Shown here: positions 1 to 6,637 of the stretch, piece after piece | How the letters are laid out: each line of letters opens with the position of its first letter | How positions within the stretch are numbered: the first letter of the stretch is position 1 | NCBI GenBank assembly: GCA_950069165.1 | Contig: CATMIT010000067.1 | Span: forward strand, 1 to 8,032 | DNA: 8,032 bases | DNA from: an uncultured Flavobacteriales bacterium | GTDB lineage: Bacteria > Bacteroidota > Bacteroidia > Flavobacteriales > BACL11 | Direction of reading: 5' to 3' | Translations under genes and position numbers: made by a program | The notes under the pieces: generated by a model | The model's input: the letters and a program-made list of their open reading frames with translations, nothing else | Told to the model about the DNA's origin: nothing | The model's database searches: none

Positions 1-1099
1 CAGGGGCAGTATGTAATAAACCAGTACCATCTTCAATAGAGACAAATTCTTCATAAATATCTCCTGCCTTCTTTCCAATTTTTTCAGCAACTTTTGGGGC
101 GATTCGCTCTTTCAATAATGGAATACTAAGATAAATTTTTCGTGAAGATGGATATTTCCCAACACCTTGTTGGGTTTCATTTTCAAAAAGAGGTTCATAT
201 TCTAAACCTTCTAATGTCTTTCCCTTAAATTTTTTCAGAATACTATATTTGATATTTTTATTTTTCAATAGTTCAAGTCGATTTTCTGCAAGTATCAAAT
301 TTCCATAAGAAGTTTTAACTTCAACATAATTATCTTTCCCTGAAATTGCAATTGCAACATTTGAAGGCAAAGTCCAAGGAGCTGTTGTCCAAGCCAAAAA
401 ATAAACTTCATTATCTGTTTTGTTGAACAAAAGTTTAGCATTCTCATTATTTACCACTTTGAATTGAGCAATTGCTGAGGTGTCTTTTACATTTCGATAA
501 CATCCTGGCTGATTGAGTTCATGCATACTTAATCCTGTTCCTGCTTTTGGTGAAAAGGGCTGAATAGTATGTCCTTTATATAGCAATCCTTTTTTGTGCA
601 TTTCCCCTAAAAGCCACCAAACGCTTTCAATGTATTTATTGTCATAGGTTAAATAAGGGTTTTGCATATCTACCCAATAGCCCATTTTTTCAGTAATATC
701 CTCCCAACTCCCTTTGTATTTCATTACATTGGTTCGGCAAGCTTTATTATAATCTTCAATGGATATTGTTGACCCAATATCTTCTTTTGTAATTCCTAAT
801 TCTTTTTCAACCCCCAATTCTACAGGAAGCCCATGTGTGTCCCATCCTGCTTTTCGGTTTACCTGAAATCCTTGTAGAGTTTTGTAGCGACAAAATAAAT
901 CTTTAATCGTACGCGCAATGACATGGTGAATCCCAGGCATTCCGTTTGCAGAAGGAGGTCCTTCATAAAAAGTAAATGTAGGATTTCCTTTTCTACTTTC
1001 AATACTCTTTTCAAATACTGAAGTACTCCTCCAATTTCCTAAAACTTCCTTATGAATATTAGGTAAACTTAACTGTTTGTATTGCTTGAACTTACTCAT
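1..1099 (-). CDS. ileS: Isoleucyl-tRNA synthetase, N-terminal part (cut by window edge)
   Basis: This is a class I aminoacyl-tRNA synthetase that charges tRNA-Ile with isoleucine in the cytoplasm. About 366 N-terminal codons are visible, roughly a third of a normal IleRS. Seen in the translation: start MSKFKQYKQL, the nucleotide-binding signature region at residues 48-60 (PPSANGMPGIHHV), the GWDTHGLPVE block of the Rossmann fold, and the threonine-rich editing (CP1) motif WTTAPWTLPSN beginning at residue 237. The visible part ends at GTGLLHTAP of the editing domain. The KMSKS loop and anticodon-binding domain lie beyond the left edge. The ATG at 1099 is directly preceded by an in-frame TAA, so no longer in-frame start exists. 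The canonical HIGH tetrapeptide is replaced by GIHH (residues 56-59). The gene follows the kinase gene on the same strand with a 55-bp gap that holds its own promoter-like box. Confidence 0.96.
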   Translation of the reverse strand, partial: MSKFKQYKQLSLPNIHKEVLGNWRSTSVFEKSIESRKGNPTFTFYEGPPSANGMPGIHHVIARTIKDLFCRYKTLQGFQVNRKAGWDTHGLPVELGVEKELGITKEDIGSTISIEDYNKACRTNVMKYKGSWEDITEKMGYWVDMQNPYLTYDNKYIESVWWLLGEMHKKGLLYKGHTIQPFSPKAGTGLSMHELNQPGCYRNVKDTSAIAQFKVVNNENAKLLFNKTDNEVYFLAWTTAPWTLPSNVAIAISGKDNYVEVKTSYGNLILAENRLELLKNKNIKYSILKKFKGKTLEGLEYEPLFENETQQGVGKYPSSRKIYLSIPLLKERIAPKVAEKIGKKAGDIYEEFVSIEDGTGLLHTAP

Positions 1100-1123
1100 T
1101 TAACCATTTAAATATAATGTGTG

Positions 1124-1131
1124 CAAATATA
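1124..1131 (-). promoter_or_regulatory. Bacteroidota-type -7 promoter box for ileS
   Basis: Read on the minus strand the sequence is TATATTTG, a full match to the Bacteroidota sigma-factor -7 consensus TAnnTTTG. It ends 24 nt before the ileS ATG and lies inside the 55-bp gap after the kinase gene. I see no good -33 TTG at the usual spacing, so the assignment rests on the box and its position. In AT-rich DNA such an octamer also occurs by chance. Confidence 0.5.
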
Positions 1132-1154
1132 GTTTTTGCATTTTAGAATTTAAA

Positions 1155-2012
1155 CTATCCTACATAATAAGACAAAATATTTTTCACTTGATTGATATAT
1201 GCTCCACCAAAAAGATTTACATGTACCAAAAGAGGATACAAATTACAAATTTGTATTCTATCTTCCCATCCATTTTCAAGCGGATGGCTCTCATTGTAAG
1301 CAAAATAAAAATCAGAGTTGAACCCACCAAAAAGCTTGCTCATTGCAATGTCTATTTCCCTATTCCCATAATATATTGCAGGATCAATTAGCATGGGAGT
1401 ATCTCCGTTTTTGGCTAAAAAATTTCCATTCCACAAATCACCATGCAATAAAGCTGGTTTTTCATTGGGGAAAAGATTTGGAAGCTTTTGAAATAATTTA
1501 TCAAAATCGGATAAAAGAGTTCCTGAGAAATTCCCAATAGATAGCTGTGCTTGCAATCTGTTTTGAATAAAAAATTCAGTCCAATTTTTGTTTTGCGTAT
1601 TGTCTTGGTATAAGGAACCAATATAATTATCAAAATCCAGTCCAAATTTTGAATGTGTTTGTTTATGCATTAAAGCTAATTTTTGCCCAAAAACTTCCCA
1701 AAAAGCATTGTTAGGATTAGAAGGAGGAATAAATTCAAGAATCAAAAAATCATCATCAAAACAAAGTACATTAGGGATGCGTATCGTATTTGTATCTTTC
1801 AACACTTTTAATCCATTATATTCAGTTTGGAACATATTTGCTTTGGCGTTTGTATTCCATTTTACAAAGAAAAGCCCTTTGTCGGTATTGATTTTGATGG
1901 CATTATTAATGCATCCGCCAACTATTGAGGATTCTCCATTAACAGTAATAGTCGTATTTAAGGCATTACCAAGTTGTGTAATTATCCTTCTTTTAATTTC
2001 TGACGGAATCAT
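1155..2012 (-). CDS. Fructosamine/ketosamine-3-kinase family protein
   Basis: This 285-aa protein matches the fructosamine kinase family (aminoglycoside phosphotransferase-like fold), whose usual length is about 285-300 aa. Known members phosphorylate the 3-position of ketosamines on glycated proteins or free amines, which destabilises the adduct; the bacterial substrate is often unknown. Visible motifs: FFVKWN with the candidate ATP-binding Lys51, Glu64 in QTEYNGL, the catalytic loop HGDLWNGN at residues 190-197 (Asp192 as likely base, Asn197 as metal ligand), LIDPAIYYGNRE at 208-219 with metal-binding Asp210, and the family-typical AMSKLFGGF. No signal peptide is present, so it is cytosolic. 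The ATG at 2012 is the only suitable start near the expected N-terminus. There is no terminator before ileS, so readthrough into ileS is plausible. The family call is firm; the physiological substrate is not. Confidence 0.92.
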   Translation of the reverse strand: MIPSEIKRRIITQLGNALNTTITVNGESSIVGGCINNAIKINTDKGLFFVKWNTNAKANMFQTEYNGLKVLKDTNTIRIPNVLCFDDDFLILEFIPPSNPNNAFWEVFGQKLALMHKQTHSKFGLDFDNYIGSLYQDNTQNKNWTEFFIQNRLQAQLSIGNFSGTLLSDFDKLFQKLPNLFPNEKPALLHGDLWNGNFLAKNGDTPMLIDPAIYYGNREIDIAMSKLFGGFNSDFYFAYNESHPLENGWEDRIQICNLYPLLVHVNLFGGAYINQVKNILSYYVG

Positions 2013-2016
2013 TGCT

Positions 2017-2024
2017 CAAAAGTA
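2017..2024 (-). promoter_or_regulatory. Possible -7 promoter box for the kinase gene
   Basis: The minus strand reads TACTTTTG, a full match to TAnnTTTG. It ends only 4 nt before the kinase ATG, so if it is used the transcript would be nearly leaderless. No clear -33 element is seen at normal spacing. It may be a chance match. Confidence 0.35.
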
Positions 2025-2036
2025 AGGAATTTACTT

Positions 2037-2044
2037 TAAATTTG
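2037..2044 (+). promoter_or_regulatory. -7 promoter box for tRNA-Ala
   Basis: The plus strand reads TAAATTTG, a full match to TAnnTTTG, and ends 13 bp before the first tRNA base. A TTG at 2012-2014 lies 22 bp upstream and could serve as the -33 element, near the upper end of the usual spacing. It faces the kinase promoter box, with 12 bp between the two octamers. Confidence 0.55.
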
Positions 2045-2057
2045 CCTGCTGTTTTTT

Positions 2058-2134
2058 GGGGGTATAGCTCAGTTGGCTAGAGTGCTTGCATGGCATGCAA
2101 GAAGTCGTGGGTTCGAATCCCACTATCTCCACCA
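2058..2134 (+). tRNA. tRNA-Ala (anticodon GGC), CCA encoded
   Basis: This 77-nt cloverleaf can be folded by hand. The acceptor stem GGGGGTA pairs with TATCTCC and includes a G3-U70 wobble pair, the classic identity element for AlaRS. The D-arm begins GCTC. The anticodon stem CTTGC/GCAAG encloses the loop ATGGCAT, giving anticodon GGC, which reads GCC and GCU alanine codons. The T-arm is GTGGG-TTCGAAT-CCCAC. The discriminator base is A and the 3' CCA is encoded in the DNA. It is transcribed alone, divergently from the kinase gene, and is followed directly by a hairpin terminator. Confidence 0.97.
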
Positions 2135-2163
2135 AAAATAAACCCACATGGGTTTTTATTTTC
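2135..2163 (+). terminator. Rho-independent terminator after tRNA-Ala
   Basis: The stem AAACCC (2140-2145) and GGGTTT (2150-2155) encloses the loop ACAT and runs into a T-rich tract. An outer AAAAT/ATTTT pairing extends the stem past a 2-nt bulge. It starts right after the tRNA CCA. The stem is short, but position and T-tract fit intrinsic termination. Confidence 0.65.
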
Positions 2164-2228
2164 TCAATTATATAGATAAATTATATCAAATTTTGGAAAA
2201 TTATGCAGATGAAAACCATCTCAAGCTG

Positions 2229-2255
2229 AAAAAAAGGGCATTGCTAAAAGTGTCC
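2229..2255 (-). terminator. Weak intrinsic terminator after the CotH-family gene
   Basis: On the minus strand, GGACA (from 2255) can pair with TGCCC (ending at 2236), with one A-C mismatch, and is followed at once by seven T (2229-2235). It begins 7 nt after the stop codon of the large minus-strand gene. The imperfect 5-bp stem keeps confidence low; the T-run and placement argue for it. Confidence 0.4.
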
Positions 2256-2262
2256 TAAAATA

Positions 2263-5200
2263 TTAGCGAATAATGTTGATATGGCCAAAATCTTGATGCT
2301 TCCATTGCTCAAAATCTTTCACATATTTGAAGAAAATTTCATACACATAAGTTCCCATAGGAATTTCTTCTCCACTTTCTTTGTGTTTGCCGTCCCACCC
2401 ATTTTCACAATCCAAATCGTGAATGTTGCTGGTTGAGTATAAAAGCTCCCCAATTCTATTATAAATATTGAAAGTGAAAGTTTCTTCCATTATGCCATGA
2501 TAATTGATACAGAATTTATCATTTATTCCATCCCAATCAGGCGAGAAAGAATTTGGAATATGAAGCCAGTACTCATCTTTTACCCATAACTGATTAAAAG
2601 TAGTTTCCTTACAACTATTTGCATCTGTTACAATCATTGTAATTTGATAAATCCCTACTGAATCAGGGTAAGTGTGGTAGGGGTTAGCAATTAAACTATC
2701 AAAAGTATTATCTCCAAAATTCCACAGCCAACTTACAATATTTCCAACTGAAATATCTCGAAAATGAGCAGTCGTATAATTGATATTAAGTACATCAGGA
2801 CTAACTGTAAATTGGGCTGTAGGAGGTGTGTTTTCTACCACATAAGCTGAACCGCTTGTAATGCCAATTTCACTAGCATCCGAGTAGGATAGAAGTGTAT
2901 ATTCTCCCGCTTGCCTAGTATAAATGATATAAGGATTATCAAAGGTTGGTGGAATTGACGTCTGAGCAATTCCATCAATTTCATACACAAAAGTAAAAGG
3001 GGCAATTCCACTAAAAGCTACAGATACTTCCGCTAGTATATTTTCATTAGCACAAAGTGTGTCGCCACCACTAATAAAAGAAATAATGGTTGGTTTTAAA
3101 ATAGTATGCAACCGAATGGTGTCCATATAATCAGCATAAAATGTTACTTGCTCGGTAGAAGTATTTGGTAAAATTATACTACTATCGGCTTCCCAATGAC
3201 TGAAATAATAAAGCGGATCAATTGTTGGAATTAAAGAAACCGTATCCCCGAACATATAAATTTCTGCGGAGGGGAAAGTATTTATTACAGTTCCGTTTAC
3301 ATCAAGAGTTGTGATTGTTCCTGTTGGGACTACTTCATATACAATAGCAGGTTTGAGCAAGGTATACAACCGAATGGTGTCCGAATAATCAGCATAAAAT
3401 GTCACTTGCAAGGTAGAAGTATTTGGTAAAATGGAACTACTATCAGCTTCCCAATGACTGAAATAATACAAAGGATCGATATTTGGAGAAAGTAAAATGG
3501 TATCGCCTAAAACATAAGTTGCTGTAGTTGGGAAAGTATTTATTGCCGTACCATTTGCATCAATAGTTGTAGTTGTTCCTGTCGGCACAACTTCATACAC
3601 AATATCTCTATATTCTACAGGAGGGATGAAATGTGCAGTAACAGTTACATTTCCCAATAAATTTAAAGCCAAAGTGTCCACCAAAGAATCATAAACATAA
3701 GTATTTATTGGATCTACTTCCCAATAATAGAAAGTGCCACTCTTCACTTCAAACGGAAGCGTAACCCCACCAAAATATTGCCCTGTCCAGCCAGAATTGT
3801 TCTGATCGATTGTAATCCCACTCATTTTAACTTCCCCAATTCCATCAATAATTACCGTTACATTGTATGGGCCTGAAAGTTGCGGATAACAAGGGTTTAC
3901 AAAAGAGGCATTTATCGTACTACATCTTTGGTTGATAAAATCCCTTAAATCTTGTACATTTTGTTGCCAATCAGCATAAGTTCCACCACCCCATTGGTTT
4001 ATCTGTCCTGGCATTTCTGGATCAATAATGTTTATCAAACTATCAAGATAAGTAATCATATAAGCACAATCAAAATAGGTATTTTTCATATCGGCCCAGC
4101 GATTAATATAATCATCAAAAAACTCTTGATTAGTTAACAGCGCATTCCAAATAGGGACATGTCCTTGGCTTCCAGGATCATTCAAACTACTAGGATCACA
4201 AGGGTCAGCAGTAGGAGTAGTATTAGGGATACCAGTATAATTGATATAGTGTCCAAAAGTAGCATCCATATCCCATAGGGTATAACGCCATTTTTTCTTA
4301 TCACCACTTGGATCCATTCCTCTCCACCACCCAGTATTCCAATTGAGCCAATCCATACAAACTGTGTACATATTTATTATAAAATAATCAATTAAACTCC
4401 CGGTGTTAAATTGACTTTTTACTATTTGATAATTTGTTTGATTAGACATAGGATTACTCAAGACAAAATTTTTGAAAGTATCCCAATCGTTTTGAGCGGT
4501 CGGGCCTCCATATTCCGACCAAGTTCCTCCCCAAGTTTTTAAGTATTGTAAATTGTTCTTATCCTGATCGTAATAATAATCGGTAAAATCATGATCATCT
4601 ACCTTTTCTCTTAATTCGTATACCCCCCAATAGTTGCCATTTAAATAAACTATACACGCTATATACGAACGCTCATCCATTCTTAGATCAGCAGTTTGTG
4701 ATAATGAATGGATGTAGGCATCTCTTATGTGAGCTCCATCTTCAAAAGAAAAATTATCGTTTGCAGCAGCCTTTAGGATTAATCGTTGAAATTTATTACG
4801 TGACTTGTTAAGGAAAATCTGATCTTTAATAGCGTAATTATAACCAAATTGATCGCGCATAATATAGTCAAATCCTCTTTGGTTATAAGCCCAAGAATCA
4901 TTTCCATGTTTATTATACTCTCCTGTTCCTTTGTCAATTAACTGACCGCTAGCATCAAAATATTCTATAGTACCTTCTGGTTCTAAATTAGTAAAGGGCC
5001 AGCCACTTAAAAGATCATCTACTTGAGTTCCTGAAATGGATAAGATTGGTATAGTGTGAGTATTGTTAATAAAGTAAGTATTAAAGACGATAAAACTTTG
5101 TGGGACATTTGCTGTTGTACTATAAGACACTGCTTTCACCACCTGTGTTGAGCCCACCGTAATCGGACCCGTATATAGTGTTGCGGTATTGTCTGGAAAG

Positions 5201-5814
5201 TCGCCATTTGTAGTATAGTAAATATCATTATTTAGTGAAGCGATACTTAATGAAATAGGAGCACCATAATACCCAGAATTTAGCGAGAAAACAGGGACAG
5301 AAGCATATTCTTGCATGGCACCAATATTGTTCCCCCCTGGAGTTGGAGTTTGAAAAACAGACCAATTAGCTGCACCATTTGTCGTTCTTCCTCTGCTGTC
5401 GCCTTTTTGGTTTGGATTTAAAGATAGGGAATCAATTACTACTAATCCACTAGCATCTGAAAGATAAATCCCTTCATTTCCCTTGGTTTGTGTTAGTTTA
5501 AAATTGGTATGGGCATTTGCGCCAACTATTTCATCTCTTCCAGAACAATACACAATTACTGCATTTCCTGCAGGTACAATAAAGGAGGAAGGGAATTGCC
5601 ATTTGGTAAGATTTGTAGCTTTATCCGAAAGATAATATCCATTTAGATCAACGAGAGTTCCACTGGTATTATAGAATTCTATCCAATCTTCATATTCTCC
5701 ATAATTATCCTGAAAGCTATCGTAATTGGCAGCAGAATACTCATTGATTACCACCTGTCCTTTTGCAATGGAAAAAGCAAAAAACAGAAATAAAAATGAA
5801 AAGTAATTTTTCAT
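2263..5814 (-). CDS. Secreted multidomain CotH-kinase-family protein with T9SS type B sorting domain
   Basis: This predicted exported protein has 1183 aa from the ATG at 5814. Domains in order: signal peptide 1-20 (MKNYFSFLFLFFAFSIAKGQ); lamin-tail domain about 21-160 (VVINEYSAA, EDWIEFYN); chitobiase/hexosaminidase C-terminal-like domain about 170-240 (YYTTNGDFPD); CotH kinase domain about 254-620, with RLILKAAAND near 344, LNGNYWGVYELREKVD from 391 and WRYTLWDMDATFG at 509-521 (Asp515, Asp517 as likely metal ligands); a beta-rich WED region; two 86-aa repeats at 739-910; a PKD domain about 998-1078 (WNFGD at 1031-1035); and the sorting domain at 1086-1183. CotH of Bacillus spores is an atypical protein kinase of coat proteins; the substrate here is unknown. 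The frame continues upstream to an ATG at 5931, but that start lies upstream of the promoter-like box at 5834-5841 and would bury the signal peptide behind 39 residues, so 5814 is preferred. No T9SS partner gene is adjacent. Confidence 0.93.
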   Translation of the reverse strand: MKNYFSFLFLFFAFSIAKGQVVINEYSAANYDSFQDNYGEYEDWIEFYNTSGTLVDLNGYYLSDKATNLTKWQFPSSFIVPAGNAVIVYCSGRDEIVGANAHTNFKLTQTKGNEGIYLSDASGLVVIDSLSLNPNQKGDSRGRTTNGAANWSVFQTPTPGGNNIGAMQEYASVPVFSLNSGYYGAPISLSIASLNNDIYYTTNGDFPDNTATLYTGPITVGSTQVVKAVSYSTTANVPQSFIVFNTYFINNTHTIPILSISGTQVDDLLSGWPFTNLEPEGTIEYFDASGQLIDKGTGEYNKHGNDSWAYNQRGFDYIMRDQFGYNYAIKDQIFLNKSRNKFQRLILKAAANDNFSFEDGAHIRDAYIHSLSQTADLRMDERSYIACIVYLNGNYWGVYELREKVDDHDFTDYYYDQDKNNLQYLKTWGGTWSEYGGPTAQNDWDTFKNFVLSNPMSNQTNYQIVKSQFNTGSLIDYFIINMYTVCMDWLNWNTGWWRGMDPSGDKKKWRYTLWDMDATFGHYINYTGIPNTTPTADPCDPSSLNDPGSQGHVPIWNALLTNQEFFDDYINRWADMKNTYFDCAYMITYLDSLINIIDPEMPGQINQWGGGTYADWQQNVQDLRDFINQRCSTINASFVNPCYPQLSGPYNVTVIIDGIGEVKMSGITIDQNNSGWTGQYFGGVTLPFEVKSGTFYYWEVDPINTYVYDSLVDTLALNLLGNVTVTAHFIPPVEYRDIVYEVVPTGTTTTIDANGTAINTFPTTATYVLGDTILLSPNIDPLYYFSHWEADSSSILPNTSTLQVTFYADYSDTIRLYTLLKPAIVYEVVPTGTITTLDVNGTVINTFPSAEIYMFGDTVSLIPTIDPLYYFSHWEADSSIILPNTSTEQVTFYADYMDTIRLHTILKPTIISFISGGDTLCANENILAEVSVAFSGIAPFTFVYEIDGIAQTSIPPTFDNPYIIYTRQAGEYTLLSYSDASEIGITSGSAYVVENTPPTAQFTVSPDVLNINYTTAHFRDISVGNIVSWLWNFGDNTFDSLIANPYHTYPDSVGIYQITMIVTDANSCKETTFNQLWVKDEYWLHIPNSFSPDWDGINDKFCINYHGIMEETFTFNIYNRIGELLYSTSNIHDLDCENGWDGKHKESGEEIPMGTYVYEIFFKYVKDFEQWKHQDFGHINIIR
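2266..2559 (-). other. T9SS type B sorting domain (gliding-motility-type C-terminal domain)
   Basis: The last 98 residues (1086-1183 of the CotH-family protein) begin IPNSFSPDWDGINDKF, continue with the FNIYNRIGELLYST and ENGWDGKHKESGEEIPMGTY blocks, and end in a beta-strand before HINIIR. These blocks are the hallmarks of the type B (CHU_C-like) sorting domain. In the known system it directs a protein with a Sec signal across the outer membrane through the type IX secretion system. It is complete here, so the protein is predicted to reach the cell surface or the medium. Confidence 0.92.
3085..3600 (-). repeat. Two tandem 258-bp (86-codon) repeats within the CotH-family gene
   Basis: Two in-frame units occupy 3343-3600 and 3085-3342, each encoding 86 residues that start VYEVVPTG and include IDPLYYFSHWEADSS. 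A manual count gives 66 of 86 identical residues. The first 40 residues are more diverged (26/40) than the last 46 (40/46). The period is exactly 258 bp, as shown by the shared accgaatggt at 3111 and 3369. A more diverged related unit with WEVDP and TVTAHFIPP appears to precede them. The units resemble beta-rich extracellular repeats of the Listeria-Bacteroides type. Confidence 0.93.
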
Positions 5815-5833
5815 ATTGTTCAAATTCAAGCTA

Positions 5834-5841
5834 CAAATATA
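5834..5841 (-). promoter_or_regulatory. -7 promoter box for the CotH-family gene
   Basis: The minus strand reads TATATTTG, matching TAnnTTTG and identical to the box before ileS. It ends 19 nt before the ATG at 5814, leaving a short untranslated leader. Its position downstream of the alternative ATG at 5931 supports the shorter start. No clear -33 element is visible at normal spacing. Confidence 0.5.
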
Positions 5842-5940
5842 ACACATAAACATAAAAAAATGTAAAAAAGAAAACAAAATCGTATGTATCCAAAAGAAAT
5901 ATTTGTTAAAAAACAGCTTTATCAATTTCAATTATTTGTG

Positions 5941-5948
5941 TTATTTTG
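5941..5948 (+). promoter_or_regulatory. Possible -7 box for the peptidase-like gene
   Basis: The sequence TTATTTTG matches TAnnTTTG except at the second base and ends 20 nt before the TTG start at 5969, the same spacing as the CotH promoter box. It sits in the 154-bp divergent intergenic region (5815-5968). I see no convincing -33 element. The imperfect match makes this tentative. Confidence 0.35.
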
Positions 5949-5968
5949 CAGTTTTTAAACCATAAAAT

Positions 5969-6637
5969 TTGAAAAATATAGATTACATTATTCCTTTGGC
6001 TTGGCCAGAAGCCATGGTACAATCTACTGGGGGATGGTACGATTTTGTAACTAATACTTTAGGTATAGCAAAAAATGGAAAATACAGAGCTGGGCATTCA
6101 GCCGTTTTGCTTGTAAATTCAAAAAATGGAAAGGTTTTTTATTTTGATTATGGTCGCTATCATACTCCTATTGGATTTGGGAGGGTCCGTGATGAAAAAA
6201 CAGATCATGAACTGAAAATCACTAATGTTGCGGCTTGTAATAATGGGACAATTAAAAATATTAAAGCGATTTTATTGGAGATAGCAAATAACAAATCCAA
6301 TCATGTGGAAGGGCAAATGTATGCATCAATTTTGTCAGGAGTTTATTTTGAAAAAGGATATGAATATGCAAAAAAGATGCAAAAAAAAGGAACAATTCCA
6401 TATGGTCCTTTTATTAAAATCGGAACAAATTGTTCACGCTTTGTAGCATCAGTGATGAAAGCGGCAAGCCCTTCATTAATTAAAATACTAAGGTTAAAAT
6501 ATCCTTTCTGCATATCTCCTTCCCCAAAAAGAAATGTAAGAATTGCTAATCAATCTTATTATATTATAAATAAAAATGATTGTGAAATAGTAAACAGAAA
6601 TGCTATTCTTGGCTATTTAAAAAGTATAGAAAAATGA
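5969..6637 (+). CDS. Predicted permuted papain-fold (NlpC/P60-like) hydrolase, uncharacterised Bacteroidota family
   Basis: This is a 222-aa protein without signal peptide or membrane segment, so it is probably cytoplasmic. I recall similar Bacteroidota proteins filed as a domain of unknown function (possibly DUF6695), not checked. Visible blocks: IIPLAWPEA at 7-15, AGHSAVLL at 41-48, YFDYGRYHTPIGFGRVR at 58-74, and IGTNCSRFVASVMKAASP at 151-168. A GH-small residue block followed by an NC-S-RFV block is the order of His43 and Cys155 expected in circularly permuted NlpC/P60 or LRAT-like enzymes; a thiol hydrolase or transferase role is inferred. The start is TTG: an in-frame TAA lies 3-5 nt upstream of it, and the next ATG would remove 15 residues including the conserved-looking N-terminus. 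Its stop overlaps the next start as ATGA, indicating translational coupling. Confidence 0.75.
   Translation: MKNIDYIIPLAWPEAMVQSTGGWYDFVTNTLGIAKNGKYRAGHSAVLLVNSKNGKVFYFDYGRYHTPIGFGRVRDEKTDHELKITNVAACNNGTIKNIKAILLEIANNKSNHVEGQMYASILSGVYFEKGYEYAKKMQKKGTIPYGPFIKIGTNCSRFVASVMKAASPSLIKILRLKYPFCISPSPKRNVRIANQSYYIINKNDCEIVNRNAILGYLKSIEK

Noticed and set aside
1119..2025. Several open frames overlapping the kinase gene in other frames (plus-strand at 1119-1391, 1343-1540, 1708-2025; minus-strand at 1415-1645)
   Set aside because: They overlap a clear kinase gene, show no recognisable motifs, and have compositions typical of shadow frames.
2207..2221. Hairpin AGATG-AAAAC-CATCT as a terminator
   Set aside because: It has only five base pairs and no T-tract follows on either strand; the structure at 2229-2255 is a better terminator for the minus-strand gene.
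2135..2262. A second tRNA or small RNA after tRNA-Ala
   Set aside because: No cloverleaf or other structured element is visible beyond the two terminator-like hairpins.
3085..3600. CRISPR-like or mobile-element repeats
   Set aside because: The repeats are two adjacent in-frame 258-bp protein-coding units without spacers, terminal inverted repeats or a transposase.
3952..4137. Plus-strand 61-aa frame inside the CotH-family gene
   Set aside because: It is antisense to the conserved CotH domain, with no start signals or recognisable motif.
5815..5931. N-terminal extension of the CotH-family frame to an ATG at 5931
   Set aside because: It would hide a normal Sec signal peptide behind 39 residues, and it lies upstream of the TATATTTG box at 5834-5841; the ATG at 5814 fits better.
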